DNA of 64,000 nt from an uncultured Pseudoteredinibacter sp. (lineage in GTDB: Bacteria; Pseudomonadota; Gammaproteobacteria; Pseudomonadales; Cellvibrionaceae). Made by a program: the position numbers and the translations under genes. Within the stretch, counting starts at the first letter, position 1; each line of letters starts with the position of its first letter. Shown here in pieces: positions 11,103-21,274 of this stretch. The notes below the pieces were generated by a model that ran no database searches, was not told the origin of the DNA, and worked only from the letters and a program-made list of their open reading frames with translations. The DNA lies in assembly GCF_947502065.1 (NCBI RefSeq), contig NZ_CANMYE010000002.1, positions 558,001-622,000 on the forward strand. Direction: 5' to 3'.

Positions 11103-11354
11103 ATGCACTGCAAAAAGGTATTAACATTAAGCTTAGCAGCCAATAATGCAGCAAATGATCCTAATACTAGACTATGCTTAGAAGTGCTGCGCGATGATGG
11201 TCGCAGCGCCTTGCAAAAACAATGGATTGAAATTAAGTGGGAACCGTGTCGTCAGGCCTCCCCCAATCGGATTCCTCAAGGATGGCTGAGCAACAGCCAT
11301 AAAGACAGCCCAATGCCTAACGCCAGCAAGAGTACACAATGTTTATCAGCCTAA
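11103..11354 (+). CDS. Small unassigned open frame upstream of GGDEF-EAL gene
   Basis: An 83-codon open frame in the 428-base space between miaA and the GGDEF-EAL gene, overlapping the latter's start by 16 bases in another frame. The product would be soluble, with three Cys and a WIEIKWEPC stretch; it resembles no family I know. There is no clear ribosome binding site before the ATG. It could be a coupled leader peptide gene, a remnant of a longer gene, or a chance frame. Low confidence; recorded because it is the only candidate in this gap. An imperfect inverted repeat (TGCCGATAATC / GATAATCGGCA) lies just upstream, around 11010-11095. Confidence 0.25.
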   Translation: MHCKKVLTLSLAANNAANDPNTRLCLEVLRDDGRSALQKQWIEIKWEPCRQASPNRIPQGWLSNSHKDSPMPNASKSTQCLSA

Positions 11355-13771
11355 GATGGAAAGCCACTCTTGCCGTTAGTCTATTATTGGCATTTTTGTG
11401 TGGCGTCTTCTTTTACTTTATTGATCAAAGAGCAAGCAAAGCTAACGCCAATGAGCGTGCAGAAATTCATCAACAACACATCAGCTTACTTGATGGCCTA
11501 ATAACTCAATCTGAAAAACATTTAAAACAAGTCGCCAGCGGCATTCCCGAAGCCATGAAATCCAACCCAGGCCAAAATTTAGAGCAGGTTATTGCTCGCT
11601 ATTGGCTATATCTGCAGGCAGACTGGGGGATTGAAGGCATTACACTGTATTCTGACAGAGGCATGAAACTAAATAGCTGGGGGCAGTCGCCCAGCATGCC
11701 TGACAATTTGATCAAACAAGCTCTAAACGGTAGCCAATCAGGCTCAAAAATAAGCTGTGCAAGCCACTGCCTACAATCCATATTGGTTCCATTGATTGGC
11801 CCCCAAGGCCCGCTTTTGATTCAAATCGATGTTCAACTCAGTCAAATGCTGGATGATTTTCGAAGGGTTACCAAAACCGACATCGGCATCATCAGCCGAC
11901 GCCCACATATCAAAAACCCAGACATCCCCGAGTGGACGCAATCTATTTTGCATCTAACACAAAAACAAAAGAATCTAGCTCATATTATTCGACTATCACG
12001 CCAGAGAAGCTTCACCGACAGTATAGGGACCAGTCAAAGCGTATCTTCCGATAGCCGTACCTACGACATCAGTATTTTTGCGATGCCGCAATTTATGGAT
12101 GCGCGGTTGAGCTTCGTCATCCTAGCGGATATTAGCCAGTCCGTTCAGGCCGTCAAGGATATTGAGCAACAATCGCTCAGTAAGATTATCGGGCCACTAT
12201 TGATTGGCTGTATTGCACTTTACATAATGATGCTATCTCCGCTAAATCGCATGATCCGTCAAACTAAAATTATGCGTACTTTGATCAAAGGCGAATACGA
12301 ACTGGCATCTAGCTTGTTAAAAAAACAAAAGCCGCGCCGTTTCTTTGCCGATGAAGTCGATCAGCTTTTGGAAGCCGAAGGCGAGCTATCCACTCAGCTG
12401 GACCAACTGCAAATGCAGTTGCAAGAAAGTACAGATGAGTTAAAGAACCTAGCCATGTTTGACAATCTAACCGGGCTGGCGAATCGCTACTGTTTTTTAA
12501 AGGAAATCAAACTCCGTCAGCGGCGCTACAAACGCAATCAATCTGGCTTTGCCCTGTTGTTTCTAGACCTAGATAATTTCAAACGCATCAATGACTCATT
12601 AGGTCACAGCGCCGGAGACAAACTCCTTGGAATTGTTTCCAACCGTTTAAAATCCTGTGTTCGCGCCGCCGATGTTGTCGGCCGTCTCGGTGGCGATGAG
12701 TTCTGCATTCTAATTGACACTGTAAAAGACCCCAGTGAAACCCACTCGCTAGCGTCACACATCCTCAGCACCTTGATTATGCCGATTCACATTTCTGGAA
12801 CTGAGATCAATATATCAGCTAGCATCGGAATCGTTGTAGCCCCCCATGACGGCATTAGCACTGAAGAGCTTTTGCAGAACGCCGATCTAGCGATGTATCA
12901 AGCCAAAGCGATGGGTCGCAATAAGTATTGCCCGTTTAGCAAGGAGCTCACCCTGCGAGCGGCACGCCAACTGTCCCTTGAAAATGAGTTGCGCAGCGCA
13001 TTAGCTAACCGAGAGTTTGTGCTTTATTTTCAGCCCCAGGTGCATATCCACAACAGCGAGATATGCGGTATGGAAACCCTTATACGCTGGAACCACCCAA
13101 GCAAGGGCATGCAATACCCTGATCAGTTCATCGATACACTCGAAGAAACTGGCTTGATTGTTCCCGTAGGCGAATGGATTCTTAAAGAGAGCTGCCGCCT
13201 GGTAGCCGGCTGGCTACAAGCTGGCCTGCCCCCCATCAAGGTAGCGGTAAATATTTCTGCCCGACAATTTACCGACCCAGGATTTTTTAGATCGGTTGAA
13301 AAAACGCTGGCAGCCACCGGGCTTCCCACTGAGCATCTAGAGCTAGAAATTACTGAATCGATGGTAATGGGCAATATGGAAGAGAGCTTTGAGCTTTTAC
13401 AAAAATTGCGTGACTTGGGAGTTACTTTATCGATTGATGATTTTGGTACCGGCTACTCTTCGCTAAGCTATTTGAAGTCACTGCCAGTAGACATTCTTAA
13501 AGTTGATCGCTCATTTGTAATGGACATTCCCAGCAGTCAGAGCGATATGGAAATTACGGCGGCGATTATCGCCATGGCTCACAAACTGCAATTGAAAGTT
13601 GTTGCAGAAGGTATCGAAAACCCAGAGCAGCATCAGTTTCTAAATCAAAACGGCTGTGATTATGGCCAAGGATATCTATTCGCCAAACCCCTGACACAAA
13701 AAGAGCTTATCGAATTATTAAATGCCCAGAGACAACAAAGGGAAAATGATTCCCTTACTGTCCCCGCATAA
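11339..13771 (+). CDS. Membrane-bound GGDEF-EAL c-di-GMP enzyme
   Basis: An 810-residue bifunctional cyclic-di-GMP protein. An N-terminal helix (about 8-28), a periplasmic sensory region of about 250 residues, a second helix near 285-305 and a short linker lead to a GGDEF domain (intact GGDEF near 465, with an RAAD inhibitory I-site five residues earlier) and an EAL domain. The EAL triad reads ETL, but the catalytic Glu and the other key positions are present: [37 protein letters not shown]. Both activities are therefore plausible. It lies on the opposite strand inside the otherwise co-oriented mutL-miaA block and overlaps the end of mutL by 17 bases. Confidence 0.93.
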   Translation: MFISLRWKATLAVSLLLAFLCGVFFYFIDQRASKANANERAEIHQQHISLLDGLITQSEKHLKQVASGIPEAMKSNPGQNLEQVIARYWLYLQADWGIEGITLYSDRGMKLNSWGQSPSMPDNLIKQALNGSQSGSKISCASHCLQSILVPLIGPQGPLLIQIDVQLSQMLDDFRRVTKTDIGIISRRPHIKNPDIPEWTQSILHLTQKQKNLAHIIRLSRQRSFTDSIGTSQSVSSDSRTYDISIFAMPQFMDARLSFVILADISQSVQAVKDIEQQSLSKIIGPLLIGCIALYIMMLSPLNRMIRQTKIMRTLIKGEYELASSLLKKQKPRRFFADEVDQLLEAEGELSTQLDQLQMQLQESTDELKNLAMFDNLTGLANRYCFLKEIKLRQRRYKRNQSGFALLFLDLDNFKRINDSLGHSAGDKLLGIVSNRLKSCVRAADVVGRLGGDEFCILIDTVKDPSETHSLASHILSTLIMPIHISGTEINISASIGIVVAPHDGISTEELLQNADLAMYQAKAMGRNKYCPFSKELTLRAARQLSLENELRSALANREFVLYFQPQVHIHNSEICGMETLIRWNHPSKGMQYPDQFIDTLEETGLIVPVGEWILKESCRLVAGWLQAGLPPIKVAVNISARQFTDPGFFRSVEKTLAATGLPTEHLELEITESMVMGNMEESFELLQKLRDLGVTLSIDDFGTGYSSLSYLKSLPVDILKVDRSFVMDIPSSQSDMEITAAIIAMAHKLQLKVVAEGIENPEQHQFLNQNGCDYGQGYLFAKPLTQKELIELLNAQRQQRENDSLTVPA

Positions 13772-15647
13772 AGAGCTTGTCCATTTCGTCCAGACTTAAC
13801 ATCGACCAAGTTGGGCGACCATGATTACACTGGCCGCTGCGCTCAGTGGCCTCCATATCTCTTAACAAGGCATTCATTTCTGCAATACTAAGCTTGCGAT
13901 TCGCTCGCACCGAGCCATGGCAGGCCATGGTCGCCATAATCTCATTGGCGTGCTCGGTGATGCGACGGCTATCACCATATTCTATTAAATCCGAGAGCAC
14001 ATCTCGCACCAGAGTTTCCACATCAGCCTTATGCAACATCATGGGAACCTGGCGTACCAATAAAGTCTCTGGGCCTGCCCGCTCTATCACAAAACCCAAG
14101 GAGCTAAAGTTATCGCTAAATTGCTCGGCAAAGTCAGCTTCTTTTTGACTCACCGCTAAACTTTGCGGCACCAATAGCGGCTGAGCTTTAATGCCTTCGG
14201 CTGCAAAAGAAATTTTCATCCGCTCATACACCACCCTTTCATGGGCGGCGTGCATATCAACGACTACCATGCCTTGGGCATTTTCAGCCAGAATGTAAAT
14301 GCCTTTTAATTGCGCAATCGCATAACCCAATGGCGGAATTTGTTCGTCCTGTGCTTCTATATTTTCTAACGAACTGCCCTGCGAACTTGGCGCAACAACT
14401 TGGGCGTAATTTGCCATTTGCTCACGCAATTGGTGCTCAGCAGGACGCTCTGAGGTATAAGACGGCGCCGAAGATGGTGCAAAAGCTGATTGATTTGGCG
14501 CCATATTCGCACTACTAAAGCCTGCGCTTTGGGCGCGAAAATCCATTGCTTCTTGCTGTTTAAATTCCCCTGCCGCCACGCCGCTAATAGGCGCTGTGGT
14601 GGCTTGCAAAACATTGGCATCAGCACTCGGTAATTGATCATCTGGGCGAACTTCAGCAAGGGCACGATGTAAGCTTCGAAACAGAAAATCATGCACCCTG
14701 CGATTATCGCGAAAGCGAACTTCATGCTTGGTAGGGTGTACATTGACATCTACCGTAGCCGGGTCAAGCTCAAGGTATAAAACATAGGCCGGATGGCGCC
14801 CATGATACAAAACATCCTGATAAGCCTGCCTTACAGCGTGAGTAACCAATTTATCCCTAATTGCACGGCCATTGACATAAAAATGTTGCATATCCGCTTG
14901 GCTGCGCGAGAAACTGGGTAGCGCTACCCAGCCCCATAACCGCAGGCCGCTGCGTTCAATATCTAGGTGCACCGCGTTTTCCATAAACGCCGGGCCACAG
15001 ATCTGTGCCAGGCGACGCTCTTTTTCATGCTGGTTGCTGGCCGCGGGAAGATTGTGAATTGCTTTACCATTGTGGCGCAGTACAAAATTGACATCGAAGC
15101 GTGACATCGCCAATCGTTTAATGACATCGTCGATACGATTCATCTCGGTCTTTTCGGTACGCAAAAATTTTCGGCGGGCTGGAGTATTGAAAAACAAATC
15201 TCGCACTTCAACGGTGGTGCCCTGTGGATGCGCAGCAGGCTTAAGTTCCGCCACCATGTCTCGCCCTTCGGCACTGGCCTGCCAAGCTTGCCCGGCATCC
15301 CCAGAATTACTCGTTAGGGTCAAGCGCGAAACCGAACTGATACTTGCCAAGGCTTCCCCACGAAAACCTAAAGTACCTACGGCCTCGAGGTCATCTAGCT
15401 CATAGATTTTACTGGTGGCATGGCGAGATAGCGCAAGTGGCAAATCTTCTTTTGCCAAGCCGCCACCATTATCCCGCACACGCATCAACTTAACACCGCC
15501 GGCCTCAATCTCTACTTCAACTCGAGTGGCGCCAGCGTCAAGGCTATTTTCTAACAGCTCTTTAATGACAGACGCGGGTCGCTCGACCACCTCACCAGCG
15601 GCAATCTGGTTAGCAAGACGGGGGCTGAGTAGTTTGATTTTCGACAT
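13755..15647 (-). CDS. mutL: DNA mismatch repair protein MutL
   Basis: A 630-residue MutL, the ATP-driven matchmaker linking MutS mismatch recognition to downstream strand incision. Seen: GHKL ATPase motifs at the N-terminus ([36 protein letters not shown], and [16 protein letters not shown]), a Pro/Ser/Ala/Gln-rich linker (about residues 335-430), and a C-terminal dimerisation domain ending CNHGRPTW. The endonuclease motif DQHAxxEx(4)E typical of MutL from organisms without MutH is not seen as such ([16 protein letters not shown] is the local equivalent), so the incision mechanism cannot be decided here. It lies 107 bases after amiB, and its stop overlaps the convergent GGDEF-EAL gene. Confidence 0.97.
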   Translation of the reverse strand: MSKIKLLSPRLANQIAAGEVVERPASVIKELLENSLDAGATRVEVEIEAGGVKLMRVRDNGGGLAKEDLPLALSRHATSKIYELDDLEAVGTLGFRGEALASISSVSRLTLTSNSGDAGQAWQASAEGRDMVAELKPAAHPQGTTVEVRDLFFNTPARRKFLRTEKTEMNRIDDVIKRLAMSRFDVNFVLRHNGKAIHNLPAASNQHEKERRLAQICGPAFMENAVHLDIERSGLRLWGWVALPSFSRSQADMQHFYVNGRAIRDKLVTHAVRQAYQDVLYHGRHPAYVLYLELDPATVDVNVHPTKHEVRFRDNRRVHDFLFRSLHRALAEVRPDDQLPSADANVLQATTAPISGVAAGEFKQQEAMDFRAQSAGFSSANMAPNQSAFAPSSAPSYTSERPAEHQLREQMANYAQVVAPSSQGSSLENIEAQDEQIPPLGYAIAQLKGIYILAENAQGMVVVDMHAAHERVVYERMKISFAAEGIKAQPLLVPQSLAVSQKEADFAEQFSDNFSSLGFVIERAGPETLLVRQVPMMLHKADVETLVRDVLSDLIEYGDSRRITEHANEIMATMACHGSVRANRKLSIAEMNALLRDMEATERSGQCNHGRPTWSMLSLDEMDKLFMRGQ

Positions 15648-15754
15648 GGGCTATAAATCCGTACAGATGAGGCGGGAAGTTTAACGAGGTTCGCCGAGTT
15701 TATCACCCCCAGGGGCAAGAACCGGCCTATCAAAGGTGAAAGCTAGAATGGCGG

Positions 15755-17110
15755 CTAAGAGGTCGGGATTTTTAAGCGCTGCCCCACTCGAATGCGAGAG
15801 TTACTTAGCTTGTTGGCCTTTTTAATGGCCGCAACCGAGGTGTTATATTCCAAAGCAATACCAGAGAGCGTATCTCCTCGGGCGATAATATACTCTTTAG
15901 AGCGGCCATTTTGTTTGCCGTTTTTTACCCAAGCCAGATATGTACCTATCGGAGGCTTATCATCGAAGTACGCTCTAACCCCTTTGAATATCTGGCTTGC
16001 CATCTTCTTACGATAACGGCTACTGCCCAAGTTCTTAGCTTCTTTAGGGTTTGAAATAAAGCCTGTTTCGACCAGTATCGAGGGTACATCCGGAGATTTT
16101 AAAACCGCAAAGCCCGCCTGCTCAACACGGCGCTTGTGCAATTTGGCGATCTTACCCATCGACTGAAGAACTTTGTCACCCACCTGCAAGCTTGAACTAA
16201 GGCTAGCCGTCATCGATAGATCCACTAAAACGCCCGCCAAGACCTCATCTTTATCTTCCAGGCTCACACCACCAACACCGCCGATTAAATCGGCTTCATT
16301 TTCCTTACGGGCGAGAAAGCGCGCAGTCTCTGAAGTTGCACCACGTCTAGATAGCGCGAATACCGACGCTCCACTTGCACTAGGGTGCTTAAAGGCATCA
16401 GCGTGAACAGAAATAAAAAGGTCAGCGCGCATATCACGAGCGATATTTCGACGCTTACGTAAACCAATATAGTAATCACCAGTACGGACAAGCTTACCTT
16501 TATAGCCTTTCACCTGATTAATTTGGCGTACCAATTCCTTACTGATAGCCATCACCACACTTTTCTCGCGTAGGCGGCCCGGCCCAATAGCTCCTGGATC
16601 TTCACCACCGTGCCCTGCATCAACCGCGATAATGATGTCACGCTTTTGACTGGGCTGGCTCTGCTCCAACTTTTTTTCAGTGCGCAGGTTTTTATCAAAT
16701 AGATCCAGCACCAAGCGATCAGGTTTATCGCCGTGGCTTTTCAATAAAAAACTTCGCGGCTTAACCGCTTCATTAAGATCCAGTACCACACGTAAATCGT
16801 GTTTATCACGGGCGCCACTGCGGATTCGACGAATAGGTGTTTTGCTAAGATCAATATCGGCAAGTGCAAATTGATTCGCCGCCGATTCCATATCCAAAAC
16901 CAGCCGGTGGGGGTTCTCTAAGCTGAACAGTTTATGCTCTAAGGGAGCTGATAGGTCGAATACAACCCGGGTATGGTCTGGCGCACGCCACAATCGCACG
17001 CCCTCGATTTGAGCTTTAGCCTGCAGGAAAGAAGCCTGTAACAAAGACAATAGGAGAAGCCCTAAACCCAAGGATTTAGGCAGCAAAATTTTACTTGCTC
17101 GAAAGCCCAT
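15755..17110 (-). CDS. amiB: N-acetylmuramoyl-L-alanine amidase AmiB type
   Basis: A 451-residue exported cell-wall amidase that cuts the amide bond between MurNAc and the peptide stem during daughter-cell separation. Domain order: signal peptide (about 1-32, LGLGLLLLSLLQASFLQAKA), AMIN septal-targeting domain (about 35-130), Amidase_3 zinc domain with AVDAGHGGEDPGAIG, LFISVHADAF and SILVETGFISN, and a C-terminal LysM repeat (about 400-450, YIIARGDTLSGIALEYN) that binds peptidoglycan. Amidase activity in this class is usually gated by an EnvC/NlpD partner. It lies between tsaE and mutL, the normal position. Confidence 0.96.
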   Translation of the reverse strand: MGFRASKILLPKSLGLGLLLLSLLQASFLQAKAQIEGVRLWRAPDHTRVVFDLSAPLEHKLFSLENPHRLVLDMESAANQFALADIDLSKTPIRRIRSGARDKHDLRVVLDLNEAVKPRSFLLKSHGDKPDRLVLDLFDKNLRTEKKLEQSQPSQKRDIIIAVDAGHGGEDPGAIGPGRLREKSVVMAISKELVRQINQVKGYKGKLVRTGDYYIGLRKRRNIARDMRADLFISVHADAFKHPSASGASVFALSRRGATSETARFLARKENEADLIGGVGGVSLEDKDEVLAGVLVDLSMTASLSSSLQVGDKVLQSMGKIAKLHKRRVEQAGFAVLKSPDVPSILVETGFISNPKEAKNLGSSRYRKKMASQIFKGVRAYFDDKPPIGTYLAWVKNGKQNGRSKEYIIARGDTLSGIALEYNTSVAAIKKANKLSNSRIRVGQRLKIPTS

Positions 17111-17315
17111 TGCTTCCCCCGATTATGGTCAAACACAACTGCGAGATACTCGCAGATGCACACGCTCTTTGTTTTATATATCGCACTGCTACTTAGGCAG
17201 TTGCATAACCTTTAATAGCCAAGCTATGTCGTTGGTCTTCAAAGGTGAATTTATGAGTCTAGTATAGCCGCTTTTTTTATGTGCTGTTAACACCATACTA
17301 GAAAGCCGTTTTTTA

Positions 17316-17816
17316 TTAGGCCAGCTTTTTCAGGATTCGTTCACTAGCGGGATTTTGTGCCTGCAACTCTATGCTTCTCCCCCTTCCCTGAACCTTAATT
17401 TCAATCACAATATCCGCATTTGGTAAAAAGCCCTCACCTCGACTCGGCCACTCAATCAAACATAAGTGGCCCGGAGCAAAGTAATCTCGTATTCCCATAT
17501 ATTCCAACTCTTCTGGATCGGCCAAGCGATACAGGTCAAAGTGAAAAACGGGCACTTCTAACTCATAGGGTTCAACAAGCGTATAGGTGGGGCTTTTAAC
17601 GGCACCTTGATGGCCAAAGCCACGCAGAATACCACGACTAAAGGTCGTTTTTCCGGCACCTAAATCACCCAACAGAAAAACTACCAAACCATCTGGAAAA
17701 TTTAGCGAAAGCTCTTCATCTGCAGCATTCAACTCCTCTTGCAAGGCCTTTGAAAACTCAGCAGCCAACTCAAGGCTGGCAGATTCATCTACCAACTCTC
17801 TAACAATTTTCACCAT
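17316..17816 (-). CDS. tsaE: tRNA threonylcarbamoyladenosine biosynthesis ATPase TsaE
   Basis: A 166-residue ATPase that drives turnover of the TsaBD complex, which installs t6A at position 37 of ANN-decoding tRNAs. Seen: Walker A GDLGAGKTTFSRG (about 50-62), SPTYTLVEPY, and HFDLYRLADPEELEYMG. I chose the ATG at 17816 (MVKIVREL), which lies in the last of six 14-base repeats that fill the gap from the nnr stop; upstream units supply GGTGAG as a Shine-Dalgarno-like sequence and TGATG reinitiation points. The N-terminus is slightly longer than usual (an extra 15-20 residues before the P-loop strand). Confidence 0.95.
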   Translation of the reverse strand: MVKIVRELVDESASLELAAEFSKALQEELNAADEELSLNFPDGLVVFLLGDLGAGKTTFSRGILRGFGHQGAVKSPTYTLVEPYELEVPVFHFDLYRLADPEELEYMGIRDYFAPGHLCLIEWPSRGEGFLPNADIVIEIKVQGRGRSIELQAQNPASERILKKLA

Positions 17817-17890
17817 CAAACTCTCACCGTCAAACTCTCACCATCAAATTCTCACCATCAAATTCTCACCATCAAATTCTCACCATCAAA
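17807..17890 (-). repeat. 14-bp tandem array forming stop/start minicistrons between nnr and tsaE
   Basis: Six 14-base units, minus-strand consensus TTTGATGGTGAGAA, run from the nnr stop codon to the first codons of tsaE (units at 17877-17890, 17863-17876, 17849-17862, 17835-17848, 17821-17834 and 17807-17820). The first unit's TGA is the nnr stop and the last unit's ATG is the tsaE start. The four units before the fifth each encode an ATG-GTG-AGA-(A/G)TT-TGA minicistron (MVRI or MVRV) whose TGA overlaps the next start in the first three junctions. The fifth unit has ACG instead of ATG. Because each minicistron closes itself, changes in copy number do not shift the tsaE frame. Confidence 0.9.
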
Positions 17891-19403
17891 CTTCCGCTAA
17901 CAACTCAGATAAGTGGGGGATCAAATCCGCGGCAAGCATTCCCCGCTGGCCAAACTCTTCAGCCGCCAAATCACCCGCATCGCCATGCAAACACACAGCC
18001 AAGCGACAGGCATCCCCCGGGGACATGCCTTGTGCGATCAAAGCGGCAATAACACCACTTAAGACATCACCCATGCCAGCACTTGCCATACCCGGGTTAC
18101 CAACACTGGCCAGGCCAATCGCTGCTTGATGGCAGCAAATTAGACTACCTGCTCCCTTAAGCAGAACTGCACCACCATATTTTTGCTGCAACTTAGCAAC
18201 ACTGGCAAAGCGATCTTGTTCAATATCGCTGATTTCGCAGGCCAATAAGCGGGCCGCCTCTCCTGGGTGTGGGGTTAACACCCAGTTATCTCTGGCGCCT
18301 TCGATAACCCGAGCCTCAGCCAACATATTCAAGGCATCCGCATCCATCACCATCGGCACATTTTGTTCAGCGCAGTAATCCGAAGCTTGCTGCAAAAGTT
18401 GCTCAGACCAAGGGCTGCGACCCAAGCCTGGACCGATAACCACGACGGAGGCTTTTTCCAACAAAGGCGTAAGCTCCTGACCTGATACCACCGCCTGCGC
18501 CATTAACTCAGGACGCCGGCTAACAATTGCGGCAATATGCTCGGCTCGAGTAGCAACACTAACCAAACCTGCGCCACAGCGCGCTGCCGTTTCTGCGGAT
18601 AACAAGGCTGCCCCCGCATAACCATGGTCGCCACCGATTACCAAAACATGACCAAAGCGCCCCTTATGGGCGTCTGCCTCTCGGGGGGGGAGCCGCTCTA
18701 ATAATTGAGCACTACTCACTCTTTCCACTTCAGCAACTTGGGAGTTGCAATCGTCAGCCACCCCCAGGCCATCAAAATAGAGCTGCCCGCAATGTTTAGG
18801 GCCTCGAGCTGTCAACAGGCCACGCTTTAAAGCAATAAAACAGATAGTGATGTCAGCATTGACCGCCGCTTCAGCATGACCTGTATCAGCACAAAGGCCT
18901 GATGGTATATCTAGTGCAACAACAGGTTTATTGGCTTCATTAATCTGGGCGACAGCTGCGGCATAGTCTCCGCGCGGTGCGCCACGACTCCCAATACCCA
19001 GCAAGGCATCGACCACTACCTCTCCGGCAATACCTCCATGCTCTTGGAAAGGCGCCATGATCACACCCTCCTGTCGCGCAAACTGATAAGCCTTATGGGC
19101 ATCGGCTGGCAATTTTTCTGGATCGGCCAGCTGTACTATATCAACAGCAATTCGTTTTTGAGCCGCTAGTGCCGCCACCACATAGCCATCTCCAGCATTG
19201 TTTCCGGCGCCACAAAAAACCGTCAGACTATCGAGATCTGGCCAGTGCTCTAATAATTTTTCAAAAGCGGCTCGGCCAGCTCTTTTCATTAACTTTATAC
19301 CGGGCACAGCAAGGCGATTAATCGCCTCTTGATCCAAGGCTTTTACTTGTTCGGCAGTATATAATGCGCTAGGAAGAGTGGAGCTTTGCGTATGGTTTTG
19401 CAT
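17886..19403 (-). CDS. nnr: Bifunctional NAD(P)H-hydrate epimerase / dehydratase
   Basis: A 505-residue metabolite-repair enzyme. The N-terminal YjeF_N domain (about 1-215; VFCGAGNNAGDGYVVA, VVDALLGIGSRG, VALDIPSGL) epimerises hydrated NAD(P)H. The C-terminal ribokinase-like domain (about 235-500; GHVLVIGGDHGYAGAA, VIGPGLGRS, LTPHPGEAARLL, AGMGDVLSGVIAAL) dehydrates the S form using ADP. It is the first gene of the nnr-tsaE-amiB-mutL unit and is divergent from queG across 106 bases. Its stop TGA overlaps the first minicistron of the 14-base array. Confidence 0.96.
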   Translation of the reverse strand: MQNHTQSSTLPSALYTAEQVKALDQEAINRLAVPGIKLMKRAGRAAFEKLLEHWPDLDSLTVFCGAGNNAGDGYVVAALAAQKRIAVDIVQLADPEKLPADAHKAYQFARQEGVIMAPFQEHGGIAGEVVVDALLGIGSRGAPRGDYAAAVAQINEANKPVVALDIPSGLCADTGHAEAAVNADITICFIALKRGLLTARGPKHCGQLYFDGLGVADDCNSQVAEVERVSSAQLLERLPPREADAHKGRFGHVLVIGGDHGYAGAALLSAETAARCGAGLVSVATRAEHIAAIVSRRPELMAQAVVSGQELTPLLEKASVVVIGPGLGRSPWSEQLLQQASDYCAEQNVPMVMDADALNMLAEARVIEGARDNWVLTPHPGEAARLLACEISDIEQDRFASVAKLQQKYGGAVLLKGAGSLICCHQAAIGLASVGNPGMASAGMGDVLSGVIAALIAQGMSPGDACRLAVCLHGDAGDLAAEEFGQRGMLAADLIPHLSELLAEV

Positions 19404-19509
19404 GGTTTTCTCTATCTATTGAGCCTGCGGATTCATTATTAGCCCAAGACTCACTAATGTTGTTATCGAATTATACCCAAGCCACAGCAGCAGGCGATAG
19501 GCACACTCT

Positions 19510-20613
19510 ATGACTAAGCCAGATAAACTTAAGCAACTCGCGCAAATGATCCCCATTTGGGGGCGAGAGCTGGGTTTTCAGGAAGTAGGCATCAGCGATA
19601 TAGATCTGCAAGAGCAAGAAGGCAAACTCAAACAGTGGCTGGACAAGGGTTACCAAGGCGATATGCAGTGGATGGGCGAGCACGGCAATAAACGCAGTCG
19701 CCCTGAGGAGTTGCTGCCTGGCACCCAGCGGGTGATCAGCGCAAGAATGAACTATCTGCCGCCCTCGACCGAACCCATTCGAGTACTAAAAGACTCTAAC
19801 AAGGCCTATGTTTCTCGCTATGCCCTAGGACGTGACTACCACAAATTAATACGCAAGCGCTTAAGTCTACTGGCCAAACAAATTGAAGAGTTTATCGGGC
19901 ACGAACACGGTGCTCGGGCTTTTGTAGATAGTGCCCCCGTAATGGAGCGACCGCTTGCTGAAAAAGCGGGACTTGGCTGGACAGGCAAGCATACATTACT
20001 GATCGAAAGAGAAGTGGGCAGCTGGTTTTTTCTTGGCGAAATATTCACCAACTTAGATTTACCCATTAACAAAGAACTTAGTGAAGATCATTGCGGTGAC
20101 TGCAAGGCCTGCTTGCAAGTCTGCCCTACTGACGCCTTTCCAGAGCCCTATGTCTTAGATGCAAGGCGCTGCATATCCTATTTAACAATTGAATTTGATG
20201 GCGTGATACCTGAGGAATTTCGCGACCCGATGGGTAATCGCGTATTTGGCTGCGATGACTGCCAAGCCATTTGCCCTTGGAATAAATATGCCCACAACAC
20301 CGCTGAACAAGACTTTTTGCCGCGCCACAACCTGCATGACAGCGATCTTTTAGAATTATTCGGCTGGACAGAAGAAGAGTTTTTACAACGCACAGCAGGC
20401 TCGCCTTTACGCCGCATCGGCTATCAACGCTGGCAACGAAACTTGAGCATTGGTCTTGCCAATGCCGAAAGTAATGGGTTGATTGTGAAAGCCTTAGAAG
20501 AAAGATTAGTCAGTGCTGATACAGTATTAAGCGAGCACTTTAGTTGGGCTATTGCTCAGCAAAAGCAGCCTGGACGTCGCCGTAAGCGCAAAATAAAGCG
20601 CCAGTCAGTTTAG
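19510..20613 (+). CDS. queG: Epoxyqueuosine reductase QueG
   Basis: A 367-residue cobalamin-dependent iron-sulfur enzyme that reduces epoxyqueuosine to queuosine in tRNA, the last step of the pathway. Seen: a DUF1730 N-terminal region with YALGRDYHK and VDSAPVMERPLAEKAGLGW, followed by two 4Fe-4S cluster motifs, CGDCKACLQVCP plus a later CISY, and CDDCQAICPW. Length is close to the Escherichia protein. It is divergent from nnr, the usual pairing, and ends three bases from the convergent orn gene. Confidence 0.96.
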   Translation: MTKPDKLKQLAQMIPIWGRELGFQEVGISDIDLQEQEGKLKQWLDKGYQGDMQWMGEHGNKRSRPEELLPGTQRVISARMNYLPPSTEPIRVLKDSNKAYVSRYALGRDYHKLIRKRLSLLAKQIEEFIGHEHGARAFVDSAPVMERPLAEKAGLGWTGKHTLLIEREVGSWFFLGEIFTNLDLPINKELSEDHCGDCKACLQVCPTDAFPEPYVLDARRCISYLTIEFDGVIPEEFRDPMGNRVFGCDDCQAICPWNKYAHNTAEQDFLPRHNLHDSDLLELFGWTEEEFLQRTAGSPLRRIGYQRWQRNLSIGLANAESNGLIVKALEERLVSADTVLSEHFSWAIAQQKQPGRRRKRKIKRQSV

Positions 20614-20616
20614 CTT

Positions 20617-21171
20617 TTAGCTGAACTCAGGGTCGATAAACTGTCCACGATAATGCTTTAGTTCAGCAATCGATTCGCGAATATCATCAAGGGCAAGGTG
20701 GGAGCCTTGCTTGCTAAAACCTTCTAAGGCACTAGGTCGCCAGCGCTTGGCTAACTCCTTAATAGTGCTGACATCAAGATTTCGGTAATGGAAAAACGCT
20801 TCCAGCTCTGGCATATAGCGGGCCATAAAGCGTCGATCCTGACAAATTGAGTTACCGCACATGGGCGATACAGCGGGTGGCAGCCACTGGCGTAAAAAGC
20901 CTAAAGTTTCTTGTTCAGCTTGCCCTAAATTTACCTGACTACTCAATACCCGCTCAGTTAAACCTGATGCGCCATGAGTTTTAGTGTTCCAAGCGTCCAT
21001 CTTTTCCATGCGCCCCTTGGGCTGCTTAATCGCTTGCACTGGGCCTTCGGCAAGAATATTCAAATCCGCATCGGTCACGATAGTGGCGATTTCAATAATC
21101 ACATCACTCTCTGGGATCAGACCTGTCATCTCGAGATCGATCCAAATTAAATGAGTATCCGATACTGGCAT
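20617..21171 (-). CDS. orn: Oligoribonuclease
   Basis: A 184-residue DEDDh 3'-5' exoribonuclease that degrades very short RNAs and the pGpG product of c-di-GMP breakdown, which links it to the c-di-GMP proteins in this window. Seen: WIDLEMTGL (first D and E), [17 protein letters not shown], and the H...D of [10 protein letters not shown]; the catalytic set is complete. Divergent from rsgA across 103 bases, the standard gammaproteobacterial arrangement; convergent with queG with a three-base gap. Confidence 0.97.
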   Translation of the reverse strand: MPVSDTHLIWIDLEMTGLIPESDVIIEIATIVTDADLNILAEGPVQAIKQPKGRMEKMDAWNTKTHGASGLTERVLSSQVNLGQAEQETLGFLRQWLPPAVSPMCGNSICQDRRFMARYMPELEAFFHYRNLDVSTIKELAKRWRPSALEGFSKQGSHLALDDIRESIAELKHYRGQFIDPEFS

Positions 21172-21274
21172 TGAGTGTCCTCTTTATTAAGCGCAGCGAC
21201 TGAAAGACTTGTTGCCAGAGCATTGTACTGGCACCATGGCGATCTTTCTAACTTAATTTTAGCACTCAAATTGT

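Noticed and set aside
14366..14749. 127-codon frame inside mutL on the same strand
   Set aside because: Shifted frame of the low-complexity MutL linker; no start signal or family.
17807..17890. Possible CRISPR-like array
   Set aside because: Units are contiguous 14-mers with no spacers, and no cas gene is nearby. The stop/start pattern explains them better.
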